Notes: generated by a model from the sequence alone, not told the origin. 64,000 nucleotides of DNA from UBA12481 sp012523435 (GCA_028686135.1 JAQUCP010000007.1:56316-120315); one strand, 5' to 3'; positions 28,034 to 37,586 are shown, numbered from the stretch's first letter. Numbers and translations: made by a program.

Positions 28034-29419
28034 TTATGACTGATTATGTTTGCGGCGTCTCCACATCCGGCTAAAGGATTCAGGAGCAAAATTCAGTGGT
28101 TTTCGGTTGGGGCCCCAATGTTTCTGTCCGATCTTTTTCATGGCCAGATTCTTCCATTTTGCTGGGATTCGATCCAGGCTTCTCCTTCGCATGAGTATCT
28201 CGCCGGCTGTTCGATAGACTAACTTTTCGGTTGCTCCTTTGTCACTGTTTTCGTTGATTCGGGATCGGTTCAATAGGAGTAGCCGGTGGATAGGAATCTT
28301 TACCGGGCACACTTCGGAGCATCTCCCACAGAGACTGCAGGCAAAATTGAGAAATCCTGTATCTCGCGAATCATCGAGGTACATGGAAATGACTGAACCA
28401 ATCGGTCCGGTGTAGGTCGTTTGATAGGTATAGCCTCCTACATTCCGGTAAATAGGGCAGGCATTCAGACAGGCACCGCAGCGGATGCAGGTGAGTGCTT
28501 TTCTCATCTCAGGATCCCCGAACATTCGGCTGCGACCACCATCCAACAGGATGATGACCATACGTTTTGGGCCGTCTAGCTCATCCATTTGTTTGGGGCC
28601 CGACAGGAGACTGTTGTATGCGGTAACATGCTGGCCCGTTCCATGAACAGCTACCAAGGGCCAAAAGAGGCCAAGATCAGTCAGTTTCGGGATGATTTTT
28701 TCAATCCCAGCAATCACCACCAACGTTTTCGGCCAGGAAAAGGTCATCATACCGTTTCCTTCATTCTCGGTGAGAGCAATGGATCCGGTGTCGGCAATCA
28801 GGAAATTAGCTCCGGTTATCCCCAGATCCGCCCTGGTAAATTTTTCTCGAAGGTAATCCCGCACAAAGAGGGTAATCTGCTCCGGCGTTGATTCCGGATC
28901 CAGTCCAAATTTTTGGTGAAATAGGGTGGCAATATCCCCCCTCGACTTATGCATTGCCGGAGTTAGAATATGGTACGGTTTTTCACCAGCTAATTGAACA
29001 ATGAACTCACCCAAATCGGTTTCCCATGTTTCAACCTGTAATTCCTGAAGTAATTTATTGATTTCCAGCTCTTCGCTGATCATCGACTTCATTTTCACAG
29101 CCAACTCTACCTTTTCTTTGAGCACGATATCTTTCAGGATGGCCAGGGCCTCCCGCTTGTCGCACGCCCAAAAAACTTCACTCCCATTTTCCAATGCTCG
29201 CTTTTCAAATCCTACCAACAGATTCTCCAGATCATCAACCGCGAAATCTTTTATGTTGGATGCTTGTGATCGTGCATTATCCAGATCGCTGAAGAAATGA
29301 ACACCCCGCTCAACGGCTTGGTCATACCTCCCGATATTGTAATCCAGCTTTTGACGATTCTCCCTGTCTAGGGTAACCTGCTTCGACTGAGCCTTGAAAA
29401 TCCGTTCCTTCTTTTCCAT
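28034..29419 (-). CDS. LutB-like lactate utilisation iron-sulfur protein
   Basis: A 461-residue protein of the LutB/YkgF family, a subunit of the L-lactate oxidation complex (LutABC). It has the LutB N-terminal region (NIGRYDQAVERGVHFFSDLD), an LUD-type domain (GITGANFLIADTGSIALTENEGNG) and two ferredoxin-type 4Fe-4S motifs: CIRCGACLNACPIY and CSLCGRCSEVCPVKI. lutA and lutC are not adjacent; the neighbours are hemW and rpiB. An orphan copy may work with unlinked partners, or may not act on lactate. Confidence 0.88.
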   Translation of the reverse strand: MEKKERIFKAQSKQVTLDRENRQKLDYNIGRYDQAVERGVHFFSDLDNARSQASNIKDFAVDDLENLLVGFEKRALENGSEVFWACDKREALAILKDIVLKEKVELAVKMKSMISEELEINKLLQELQVETWETDLGEFIVQLAGEKPYHILTPAMHKSRGDIATLFHQKFGLDPESTPEQITLFVRDYLREKFTRADLGITGANFLIADTGSIALTENEGNGMMTFSWPKTLVVIAGIEKIIPKLTDLGLFWPLVAVHGTGQHVTAYNSLLSGPKQMDELDGPKRMVIILLDGGRSRMFGDPEMRKALTCIRCGACLNACPIYRNVGGYTYQTTYTGPIGSVISMYLDDSRDTGFLNFACSLCGRCSEVCPVKIPIHRLLLLNRSRINENSDKGATEKLVYRTAGEILMRRRSLDRIPAKWKNLAMKKIGQKHWGPNRKPLNFAPESFSRMWRRRKHNQS

Positions 29420-29430
29420 TCCCCCTCAAT

Positions 29431-29880
29431 CTATTGCAACGGAATCTTATTAATCCTTCTTAAGTGCCTGCCCCCGTCAAAGGGAGTCTCCAGAAAAATT
29501 TTTACGATCGTCTTGGCCTCTTCAATCGAGATAAACCTCGCCGGCAAGGCACAGATATTCGCATTATTATGGGCTCTGGCGAGTTTTGATATCTCTTCAT
29601 TCCAACACAATGCCGAACGAATCCCGGGATACTTGTTCACTACCATGTTGATTCCATTTCCACTTCCACAAAGTGAGATCCCAAACACACAAGCACCATC
29701 TGCAACCGACCGCGCCAACGGATGCGCAAAGTCCGGATAATCACACGATTCCGAATTGTTACATCCAAAATCGATTACCTGTAAATTACTCTCTTTCAAC
29801 CACTTAATCAACGCTTCCTTCATTTCATACCCGGCATGGTCTGATGCCAAACCGATCAAATTCGCACGCTTTTTTTCCAC
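29431..29880 (-). CDS. rpiB: Ribose-5-phosphate isomerase B
   Basis: Interconverts ribose-5-phosphate and ribulose-5-phosphate. The 149-residue form has the family signature IGLASDHAGYEMKEAL, the DYPDFAHPLA loop, the catalytic Cys in SLCGSGNGIN, and the RSALCWN segment. The open frame could begin at TTG 29904, but GTG 29880 is preceded by AGGAG at the right distance and puts the first beta-strand at residue 8, so it is preferred. It borders the divergent AT-rich gap that is the oriC candidate. Confidence 0.95.
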   Translation of the reverse strand: MEKKRANLIGLASDHAGYEMKEALIKWLKESNLQVIDFGCNNSESCDYPDFAHPLARSVADGACVFGISLCGSGNGINMVVNKYPGIRSALCWNEEISKLARAHNNANICALPARFISIEEAKTIVKIFLETPFDGGRHLRRINKIPLQ

Positions 29881-30283
29881 TTTTTTTCTCCTCTTTATTA
29901 ACAAACCTGTTCATTCATTACTGAAAAAATGTTGTCAAATTCTCTTGCAAAGTTCCTTGGCCATCTGGTATAAAAATCTGTTCAAATTTTGCAAGCACAT
30001 TTTTTCATTCTTGATCAAAACAAATCAACCACTTTTTCCACTGTTAACAAATCGACCCTCATCCGGTCATCGTTTTCCACAGCCTGTTAATTACCTCGCC
30101 ACATCTTTCTTTAATAAGTTATTAAGTACCTTTACCCTGTTGAAAACCGTTTGATAAGTCGGGGTTTTTCTGGCTTTATTCTTGATAACCTTTTTATCAA
30201 CAGTTTCAACAGGCTAATAACATCATCAAATATATTTACAAATAACTAGTATATATTTTAATAGCGGTTGAAAAGAACAATTC
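29881..30283. other. AT-rich divergent intergenic region, candidate oriC
   Basis: A gap of about 400 bp between divergently transcribed rpiB (-) and a YwqK-like gene (+). It contains a TTTTCCACA DnaA-box match (30073-30081), TTTTCCACT (30034-30042, one mismatch), TTATCAACA (30194-30202, one mismatch) and TTTTCAACA on the - strand (30138-30146, one mismatch). The 7-bp inverted repeat TTGATAA/TTATCAA lies at 30182-30200, and the very AT-rich stretch 30214-30265 could serve as an unwinding element. Genes point away on both sides. No dnaA is adjacent. It also must hold the two divergent promoters. Confidence 0.5.
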
Positions 30284-31798
30284 ATGAATCACCTCCGAAC
30301 TATAGTTTTTGTTTTATTACTGATTTCCAATACTTTATATTCCCAAGAGAAGCTATCTGATGGATATCAGCGCTTTATGTACGGGAATGGGCAGGTATCG
30401 AGCGAGGGGATGATCCGGGATGGTAAACCTGATGGCCGATGGATCTCTTATCATGTCAACGGCAAAGTTAAATCAGAAGGGATCAGAACCAACTTTGAGC
30501 TGGATTCGATCTGGAACTTTTATGATGAGGAGGGAAACCTCACGGATGAGATCAGCTACCTGAACGGAAAAAAGAGTGGATATCACAACCGTTATCAGAA
30601 TAAAATTCCGGTATTCAAGGAGTTATACCTGGATAACATCCGCCAAGGATTGTCGTATTATTATGACAAGGATGGTGAGCTGGAGCGATTGGTTCGGTAT
30701 CGTGATGGAAAGAAGCATGGACTGACGCGGGAGTATGAGAATAGGTTGGTGCAGGTGATTTACCGATATCACAACGATTTTTTAATTGATCGGGAGTACA
30801 TCAACCAGAAGGATTCACAGGGGCGTAAGCAAGGAGTGTGGCGGGAATATTTTGATAATGACAATATTAAATCAGAATCTCACTATAAAAATGATCTTCT
30901 CAACGGGTATTCCAGAGAGTATAGCCAGTCGGGGAAGCTGTTATCGAGCCGTTTTTATGAAAATGGCCAGCTGATCGAGGAGGGAATCGCGGATGAAATC
31001 CAGGCTGAAGTGAGGAATCAGTACGATGAGGATGGCAACTTGATTGCCAGTGGCAGCTTTATCAACAACGTTCCGGTCGGGATTCACCGCGAATATCTCA
31101 GGGAGAAATCTCAGGTTAAGGTTGATGAGTACGACAACAGCGGTCAGGTGATTTCAACGGGGGTAACTACCGACAAAGGAAACAAGGAGGAGTTTTGGCA
31201 GTTTTTTTATTCCGGTGGACAGGTGCGGTTGGAAGGAAACTATAAAAATGATAAGCGCAGCGGGGTTTGGAAGTTTTATTATCCTGATGGGGAACTTGAG
31301 CAGACTGGTTCTTACCGCAACGGATTAGAGGATGGTTTATGGACTTGGTATTATCGTGGTGGGCAGATCAGGAGGGAAGAAAATTATCTGATGGGTCGGG
31401 AAGATGGCTTATCAGTTGAGTATGACCGTAATGGAGAAGAGATTGCGCGAGGAGATTTTATCGATGGATTAGAGGAGGGTGAATGGTTTTTGAAGGTTGG
31501 TGAACAGATTGAGAAGGGCGTTTATCGGGCTGGCTTACGTCAGGGAACTTGGCGGCACTACTATATCGACGGTACTCTTAAGTTTGAGGGCGATTATGTA
31601 CAGGGTATTCCAAATGGTCGGCATCGGTATTATCATGAGAATGGAAAAATTAAGGAGGAACAGTATTACCGGGTTGGCTCGCGGGAAAAGAGCTGGTGGG
31701 TTTTTGATACGGAAGGTAACGTGGTGATTTCGTATGTTTACAGCAATGATAAGCTAATTCGGGTTGACGGGATCAAGGTTAATCTTGAGGTAGATTAA
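30284..31798 (+). CDS. Exported YwqK/MORN-type repeat protein
   Basis: A 504-residue exported protein with a signal peptide (TIVFVLLLISNTLYSQ) and about 15 or more MORN_2-type repeats of 22-24 residues (for example DGKPDGRWISYHVNGKVKSE, NGLEDGLWTWYYRGGQIRRE, QGIPNGRHRYYHENGKIKEE). The family is often annotated as YwqK antitoxin-like, but a toxin partner is not present and the name should not be taken as function. Such repeats form long beta-hairpin rods. It is the first gene on the right side of the oriC candidate. Confidence 0.85.
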   Translation: MNHLRTIVFVLLLISNTLYSQEKLSDGYQRFMYGNGQVSSEGMIRDGKPDGRWISYHVNGKVKSEGIRTNFELDSIWNFYDEEGNLTDEISYLNGKKSGYHNRYQNKIPVFKELYLDNIRQGLSYYYDKDGELERLVRYRDGKKHGLTREYENRLVQVIYRYHNDFLIDREYINQKDSQGRKQGVWREYFDNDNIKSESHYKNDLLNGYSREYSQSGKLLSSRFYENGQLIEEGIADEIQAEVRNQYDEDGNLIASGSFINNVPVGIHREYLREKSQVKVDEYDNSGQVISTGVTTDKGNKEEFWQFFYSGGQVRLEGNYKNDKRSGVWKFYYPDGELEQTGSYRNGLEDGLWTWYYRGGQIRREENYLMGREDGLSVEYDRNGEEIARGDFIDGLEEGEWFLKVGEQIEKGVYRAGLRQGTWRHYYIDGTLKFEGDYVQGIPNGRHRYYHENGKIKEEQYYRVGSREKSWWVFDTEGNVVISYVYSNDKLIRVDGIKVNLEVD

Positions 31799-31823
31799 AA
31801 GCTTAGAAATAGATTAAAGATTT

Positions 31824-32846
31824 ATGCCAGAGCCAATTAACATCAGGGGAGAAGCATCTGAGCAGTCGGAACGGGAGTTTGAAAACAGGCTCAGGCCAGT
31901 GCAATTTCGCGATTTTGCGGGTCAGGAGAAGGTCGTGGATAATCTGAAGATCTTTGTTAGAGCTGCTATGATGCGCGGAGATGCCCTCGATCATGTTCTT
32001 TTGCATGGACCTCCGGGTTTAGGTAAAACCACACTTTCTCATATCATTGCAAAAGAGCTGAATGTTGGTATGAAGATGACTTCCGGCCCGGTACTTGATA
32101 AGCCGGGGGATTTAGCAGGGCTGCTGACGTCGCTCGAACAGGGCGATGTGCTTTTTATTGATGAGATTCACCGATTGAGTCCTGTGGTGGAAGAGTATCT
32201 CTATTCTGCCATGGAGGATTATCGTATTGATATCATGATTGACCGTGGACCGGGAGCGCGCTCTATCCAGATCGATCTGAGTCCGTTTACTTTGATTGGG
32301 GCAACAACGCGATCGGGTTTGTTAACCAGTCCGTTACGAGCCCGATTTGGAATTACCTGTTACTTAGAGTATTACAATAAAGAAATCCTGAATACGATCG
32401 TTCGTCGGTCGGCCCGAATTTTGAGCGTATCCATTACTGATGAAGCCGCGGCAGAAATTGCCATGCGCAGTCGCGGAACTCCAAGGATCGCAAATGCACT
32501 GCTTCGGCGGGTGCGTGATTTCGCTCAGGTGATCGGTGACGGGAATATCGGACTGGATATTACCAGGCATGCTCTTTCGGCGTTGAATATTGATATGAAC
32601 GGTCTCGATGAGATGGATAATCGGATTCTCTCAGCTATTGTAGATAAATTCAGTGGCGGGCCCGTTGGTTTGTCCACTATTGCGGTATCGGTAGGCGAGG
32701 AACCCGGCACCATCGAGGAGGTTTATGAGCCTTTCCTGATCCAGGAAGGTTATTTGAAAAGGACACCCCGTGGCCGAGAAGCCACAGAAAAGGCGTATCT
32801 TCACCTCGGGAAGATCAGCGGGTCGTCCCAGACAAGGTTGTTTTAA
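31824..32846 (+). CDS. ruvB: Holliday junction branch migration helicase RuvB
   Basis: The hexameric AAA+ motor that drives Holliday-junction migration with RuvA; 340 residues. Walker A GPPGLGKTTL (about residues 61-70), Walker B DVLFIDEIHRL (about 108-118), sensor I GATTRSGLL, the arginine finger region RARFG and the C-terminal winged helix (EPFLIQEGYLKRTPRGREAT) are all present. ruvA and ruvC are not in the window. It follows the YwqK-like gene by 25 bases on the same strand, and the next gene begins 19 bases later. Confidence 0.97.
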   Translation: MPEPINIRGEASEQSEREFENRLRPVQFRDFAGQEKVVDNLKIFVRAAMMRGDALDHVLLHGPPGLGKTTLSHIIAKELNVGMKMTSGPVLDKPGDLAGLLTSLEQGDVLFIDEIHRLSPVVEEYLYSAMEDYRIDIMIDRGPGARSIQIDLSPFTLIGATTRSGLLTSPLRARFGITCYLEYYNKEILNTIVRRSARILSVSITDEAAAEIAMRSRGTPRIANALLRRVRDFAQVIGDGNIGLDITRHALSALNIDMNGLDEMDNRILSAIVDKFSGGPVGLSTIAVSVGEEPGTIEEVYEPFLIQEGYLKRTPRGREATEKAYLHLGKISGSSQTRLF

Positions 32847-32865
32847 TTTTAAAAAGGTTTTAAAA

Positions 32866-35424
32866 ATGAAAAGGTATTGGCTCATACCGGGCATAGCCTT
32901 GCCGGTTGTAGCACTCATCCTGGCGATGATCTTAACCGTGCCGGGTAAAATTATGCCTGAGCCCATTGAAGACAAAATCTCTGAAGATCCTGAAAAAAAG
33001 CATCTTAGAGAAGAGTGGATTGAACAAATGCACCTAACGGCTCCGGGAGTCGACTGGCGCGAGATGGATAAACAGACTCGATTAGAGCTGTATCAAAAAC
33101 GTTTGCCTGCATTGCAGCAAGCTCGTGCTGCCGGACTGAAAAGCGGTGCACTCGAGTCGATCGCTGACGGAGTGTTGACAGGTCGATGGTTGGAAAAAGG
33201 AAGTAAAAACCTGGCTGGCCGGACACACTGCTCTGATATCGATTTTGAAAACGAAAGACTGTATGTTGCTTCGGACGGCGGGCAAATTTGGACAGCGACA
33301 CCGGACGGGCGCGACTGGGTCTCCCTGTCAGATCCCTATCGGATCGATAATATTCAGTTTTTACGGGTATTTCCAAATGATCAGGGTGGAACCCGTATCC
33401 TGGTGGCCAATAGGCGGATGCAAATGCACTATACCGATGATATGGGTACCACCTGGAAAACAGCGATTGGCCTGGAAGGTTATGCACAGTATGACCAGCT
33501 GAGAGCTGTGAGTCAGGCAGATGGTACGATCTACATCCTTGGATACCGGAATAGCGCCTTGTACCTCTTCCGCTCCACCGATCTGGGTAGCTCTTTTACC
33601 CGCATCGTCCGGCTGATGAGTAAATCCAACAAGTCTGATTTGTGGACCGATCGGTTTGGGAAGGATACCGTTTTCATGATCAGCCAAAATCAGGTTTATT
33701 ATCTGGAAGATAGTACACAATTTGTGAAAATGGGTGATGTGCCTACCAGTTTTGGAAGTGGCGAGGTTCAACAGATCCAGTTGGCAGGGACAACAGCAGA
33801 AGGGAAAAACCGTCTCTATGCTATGTATCGTATCGAGGGCAGCAGCCGGTTTTATGGCATGAAGGATGATGGAATAACTTGGGAAGCAAGAGGTTCGTCA
33901 AATGAAGGACCTTTCATGGATAATAGTTTCACCGTTTCAACCACTAATCACCGACTGCTCGGATTTGGTGGGGTTGAGGCCTATTACAGTGAGCTTGGTG
34001 GCATCAGCTGGACATCTGTCAATGGTTGGGGCGAGTATTATGGCGATATGGTAGGTAAGCTTCATGCTGATATTCCTGAAATTGAGTTCTTTAAGACTCC
34101 TGATGGTCGGGAAATCACCTACATCAGTACCGATGGTGGAACTTATCTATCGAGCGATCAGATGAAAACGGTTACCAATGTGTCGCTTAAGGACTTGAAT
34201 ATCAGTCAGTATTACTCGACCTACACACATCGTACCCGAAATGAGATTGTCTATGCCGGGGCCCAGGATCAAGGATTTCAGCGGTCGTTAAGTGCGCTCA
34301 ATGGCATTGCCGAGTTTGAACAGATCATTAGTGGCGACTACGGTCATATTGTATCGGGTGATGGCGGGGTGAGTCTTTGGACCGTATATCCGGGATTTGC
34401 GATGTATTTGCCTGATGCAGCTGGTGATGGCGGGTTAACCATGTGGGATTTCGCTGGAGATAATCATTTTTGGATGCCTCCGCTGATGGCTGATCCATAC
34501 AATCCGAAGCGTGTCTGGTTAGCCGGAGGAACTACCAATACCGGGAACCATTTATGGATGTTGGAGTGGAACAATGGATCGATCAGGCCGACTGAGCATC
34601 AGTATGATTTCAGTGGCAATACGGGAGCCTGGATATCATCCATGGCCTATTCGCCGATCAACCGTGATTACCGTTATGTGCTCAATTCGCACGGGGTATT
34701 TTATGTCTCGAGCGACCGAGGCACTACCTGGACTGCCTCAACCAACCGGGGCCCAGGATCACACTATTTTTACGGGAATGCCATAGTTCCTTCACCTAAG
34801 GATATTAACACGATCTACCTGGCCGGCAGCGGCTATTCCGGTAGTTCGGTCTGGGTGTCAAGAGATGGCGGAGTGACTTTCGAACCCATGAGTAACGGCC
34901 TGCCGAATACGCTGATCTATGAAATGACCTGTAACGAAGACGGGTCGCTACTGTTTGCTGCTTCAGAGGTGGCTCCATGGGTGTATGTGAAGTCGGAAGA
35001 TCAGTGGTATGATCTTTCCGGAATAGGAGCACCGCAGCAGACCTGGTGGTCGGTTGATTATGTTCCGTCGCTAAAAACTGCCCGTTTCGGCACGTACGGA
35101 AGGGGTATCTGGGACTTTAAGATTGAAACGTTCACTGGTATTGAGGATATCCCGGCGCAGGAGCAGATTTTCACCCTGAGTGCCTGGCCGAATCCTTTCA
35201 CTGAGCGCCTGACACTGGGCACATCGGTTTATCTCCACGATCCGTCGATCGTAGAACTCATCAGCTTGGATGGCCGGGTGGTGAAATCCATCCGGATAGA
35301 GGAGCCCCTTGATCCGGGCAGCCCAAAAGAGATTGATGTCAGCGATCTGAGACCGGGGTTGTACCTGTTGTCAGTACAAAATGGCAAAGACCGTCAGGTG
35401 TTAAGGGTTGGTAAAACCCAGTGA
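32866..35424 (+). CDS. T9SS-sorted beta-propeller (BNR/VPS10-like) secreted protein
   Basis: About 852 residues. An N-terminal signal or anchor (WLIPGIALPVVALILAMIL) is followed by beta-propeller repeats with Asp-box-like motifs (MHYTDDMGTTWKTAIG, STDLGSSFTRIV, SDRGTTWTAS, SRDGGVTF), as in VPS10/sortilin- or BNR-type propellers. The C-terminus is a type A T9SS sorting domain (AWPNPFTERLTLGTSVY ... DVSDLRPGLYLLSVQNG), so it is exported across the outer membrane and attached or released. The open frame begins at 32770 inside ruvB, but ATG 32866 gives the signal peptide. The ligand or activity is unknown. The last 31 bases overlap the convergent acyltransferase gene. Confidence 0.85.
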   Translation: MKRYWLIPGIALPVVALILAMILTVPGKIMPEPIEDKISEDPEKKHLREEWIEQMHLTAPGVDWREMDKQTRLELYQKRLPALQQARAAGLKSGALESIADGVLTGRWLEKGSKNLAGRTHCSDIDFENERLYVASDGGQIWTATPDGRDWVSLSDPYRIDNIQFLRVFPNDQGGTRILVANRRMQMHYTDDMGTTWKTAIGLEGYAQYDQLRAVSQADGTIYILGYRNSALYLFRSTDLGSSFTRIVRLMSKSNKSDLWTDRFGKDTVFMISQNQVYYLEDSTQFVKMGDVPTSFGSGEVQQIQLAGTTAEGKNRLYAMYRIEGSSRFYGMKDDGITWEARGSSNEGPFMDNSFTVSTTNHRLLGFGGVEAYYSELGGISWTSVNGWGEYYGDMVGKLHADIPEIEFFKTPDGREITYISTDGGTYLSSDQMKTVTNVSLKDLNISQYYSTYTHRTRNEIVYAGAQDQGFQRSLSALNGIAEFEQIISGDYGHIVSGDGGVSLWTVYPGFAMYLPDAAGDGGLTMWDFAGDNHFWMPPLMADPYNPKRVWLAGGTTNTGNHLWMLEWNNGSIRPTEHQYDFSGNTGAWISSMAYSPINRDYRYVLNSHGVFYVSSDRGTTWTASTNRGPGSHYFYGNAIVPSPKDINTIYLAGSGYSGSSVWVSRDGGVTFEPMSNGLPNTLIYEMTCNEDGSLLFAASEVAPWVYVKSEDQWYDLSGIGAPQQTWWSVDYVPSLKTARFGTYGRGIWDFKIETFTGIEDIPAQEQIFTLSAWPNPFTERLTLGTSVYLHDPSIVELISLDGRVVKSIRIEEPLDPGSPKEIDVSDLRPGLYLLSVQNGKDRQVLRVGKTQ

Positions 35425-36761
35425 TCCATCTGTTCGAGAATATCTTTCCTGAGTTTCGCCAGCCGTAGCTCATCCGGGCGTTTACGGCTGGTGAACCAGG
35501 TAAACCGTATCTTGGAACGCCATTTCCTGTTTTCGAACATGTAATGGAGCATATACACTCCGGCTGGCAGCAGCGAGAGCAGGAACGGGAACCAAACCCA
35601 GAAACTCTTGAATATCAAACCGATAATAAGAGTCATTAAGAAATATGAGATGGGCATAAGCACCAGCATGCTGATCACATAGGCTGCTGTAGCCCGGAAT
35701 TGGGGGTCTTTAAACAGGTTTCGTGAGATATACAGTGGAATGCGGAACAGGTGATAATTGGTGATTAGGGCAAACAGGTGGAGTGGAAAGCCCAGGCCGA
35801 GCCAAAGGGTGTTCCAGAGTATTTTCAGGGGGTTATAAGGAGCTCGTGCCACGGTATGATCGCGGTAGTTATGTTTGTTGAGTAACCCCATATATTCGTT
35901 TACCTGATCGTTTAAGCGGGTCATGCTATCCGGATCCTGCTCCCGTTTTTCGCCCAGGAGGCGGATCATTTTTTTGTCGGCTTCGAACTTATCGAAAAGA
36001 GTTTTTGAGGGTAGGTTTAGCAGTTGGCGGTAGCGTGGGCCATAGATTAGCCGGAGGGCCATGATAGAGTCATACACCTCTAACCATGGGATCTCAATCA
36101 TGTGTGGCTCAATATTTTTCCTGATCCGATTATTGAGTTCTCGCATGGCTTTCTGCGGCTCCGACCGGTAGAGTTCTTTCAGGTCGGTAATGGTGATTGG
36201 TTCGCCATAACTGATAGTTAATCGCCCGCGGACATTATCGTAATTGGAGTAATCGATACCGGTGGGGACGATTTTCAGTCGGAGTTTAAAATCAGACTGA
36301 TCTTCAGCTTCAAAGGCAATGCGGGCAAGGCCTTTTTTGAGTGGTCTGAACCATCGTTGGGAGTTATGGTTTCCTTCGGGAAAGAGGCACAGGGCGTGGC
36401 CGGTGCGGAGGATTTCGCTGCAACGGTCGAACACCTCTTGGTTTTTTCCTAGTGTATCAAATCCATCACGAATTCGATATACCGGCATCATTTTCAAGAA
36501 GTTAAGAATTCTTGCGATTCGTTTATTCTTAAAAAGGTCGGCGCGCGACAGGAATACTGGTTGTTGTTTAATGGTGGTGACAAAGACCAGGGCATCCATC
36601 AGGGCATTTTGGTGATTGGGGGCAAAGATTATTGGCTCGTCCGGTTTAAATTTTTCGAGGCCGCGAACTTCTGTTCGCCGATAGAAGATATTTCGGTAGC
36701 TGAACCGGATCCACCATCTGCCATAGTGATAGATCCAAGAAAATTTCTCTACTTTTTTCAT
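35394..36761 (-). CDS. PlsC-family 1-acyl-glycerol-3-phosphate acyltransferase-like protein
   Basis: A 455-residue glycerolipid acyltransferase. The catalytic NHx4D motif reads NHQNALMD (about residues 49-56), and the substrate motif is LFPEGNHN (about 127-134). The usual PlsC is about 250 residues; this one has a C-terminal extension with about four hydrophobic segments (near 310-335 and 355-410) and a positively charged tail. It may esterify lysophosphatidate or another lipid. It overlaps the convergent secreted-propeller gene by 31 bases. Confidence 0.85.
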   Translation of the reverse strand: MKKVEKFSWIYHYGRWWIRFSYRNIFYRRTEVRGLEKFKPDEPIIFAPNHQNALMDALVFVTTIKQQPVFLSRADLFKNKRIARILNFLKMMPVYRIRDGFDTLGKNQEVFDRCSEILRTGHALCLFPEGNHNSQRWFRPLKKGLARIAFEAEDQSDFKLRLKIVPTGIDYSNYDNVRGRLTISYGEPITITDLKELYRSEPQKAMRELNNRIRKNIEPHMIEIPWLEVYDSIMALRLIYGPRYRQLLNLPSKTLFDKFEADKKMIRLLGEKREQDPDSMTRLNDQVNEYMGLLNKHNYRDHTVARAPYNPLKILWNTLWLGLGFPLHLFALITNYHLFRIPLYISRNLFKDPQFRATAAYVISMLVLMPISYFLMTLIIGLIFKSFWVWFPFLLSLLPAGVYMLHYMFENRKWRSKIRFTWFTSRKRPDELRLAKLRKDILEQMDHWVLPTLNT

Positions 36762-36826
36762 AGACAGTTTAGGTTTCGAGAAACTACAAAAGCTATGATT
36801 TTGAATGGCTTGTGGTTTCTTAGCAG

Positions 36827-37528
36827 CTAAAAGCTAGCGATTTTTTTCAGTCCTGGGATATCCAGCAGACTGATTTTCCGTCCATGTAAATCGATCAGTC
36901 GGTCAGATTTAAATTCACTCAACAGCCGGATCACTGATTCTGTTGCGGTGCCGACCATATTGGCCAACTCTTCGCGGGTGAGGGAGATCTGGAGTACTTT
37001 ATCGTCGTCCAGGTTAAAGTTTTCCATCAAGAGCAGCAGAATTTCGGCCAGGCGTTCTCTGACTGTTTTTTGGGCGATATCGGTGATGAAGTTATTGGAC
37101 TCACCCAACTCTCTACAAGTTAGTTGCATCAGGCGGATAGAAAACGCCGGATTATTTTTTACCAGAGAGAACAGGTTCTCAGATGGGATGAAGCAGAGAA
37201 TAGCATCATCGATAACTTTGGCTGTTGTGCAGGCCAGTTCTTTGCTAAGCACTGAGCGGAACCCGATGATATCGCCCCATTTGGCGAATCGGATAATTTG
37301 CTCCTTTCCATCGATGCCAGTTTTGTAGATCTTGATGATCCCACGGTTGACACAATAGAAACCGTTAATCCGGTTTCCCTCATGATAGATGATGTTACCT
37401 CTTTTGTAAAGACTGCATCCCTTTCCGTTGTTGACAATTTCCAACTCTTCCGGGGTCAGGTCCTTGAACAGTTCATGGCCGTTAGCTAAGCACTCTTCGC
37501 AGGTTGGTACATGCTGAAGGTTTTTCAT
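36827..37528 (-). CDS. Crp/Fnr family transcriptional regulator
   Basis: A 233-residue regulator with an N-terminal cyclic-nucleotide-binding fold (YKRGNIIYHEGNRINGFYCV, about 41-60) and a C-terminal helix-turn-helix (LTREELANMVGTATESVIRLL). The recognition helix keeps the CRP-type Glu and Arg (TESVIR). The N-terminus has Cys10 and Cys13 in PTCEEC, with further Cys at 38 and 59, so an iron-sulfur or redox sensor is possible, but the Fnr Cys pattern is not obvious. It is divergent from osmC, with a palindrome between them. Confidence 0.9.
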   Translation of the reverse strand: MKNLQHVPTCEECLANGHELFKDLTPEELEIVNNGKGCSLYKRGNIIYHEGNRINGFYCVNRGIIKIYKTGIDGKEQIIRFAKWGDIIGFRSVLSKELACTTAKVIDDAILCFIPSENLFSLVKNNPAFSIRLMQLTCRELGESNNFITDIAQKTVRERLAEILLLLMENFNLDDDKVLQISLTREELANMVGTATESVIRLLSEFKSDRLIDLHGRKISLLDIPGLKKIASF

Positions 37529-37570
37529 TCCTCCTCCTTACTGGTCAAAAAAAACAAACCGAACGAAAAC

Positions 37571-37584
37571 CTGACAAATGTCAG
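37571..37584. promoter_or_regulatory. CTGACA-AA-TGTCAG palindrome, likely Crp/Fnr-type operator
   Basis: A 6-2-6 inverted repeat centred near 37577.5 in the 99-base gap between the divergent Crp/Fnr gene and osmC. Its TGACA/TGTCA half-sites resemble the dimer sites of this regulator class. It lies just upstream of a possible osmC promoter (37587-37616), near the -45 position if transcription starts around 37623, which would suit activation. Symmetry and position are seen; binding is inferred. Confidence 0.6.
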
Positions 37585-37586
37585 TC

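Noticed and set aside
30284..31798. Toxin-antitoxin system from the YwqK antitoxin label
   Set aside because: Only the MORN-type repeat protein is present; the next gene is ruvB, and no toxin can be identified.
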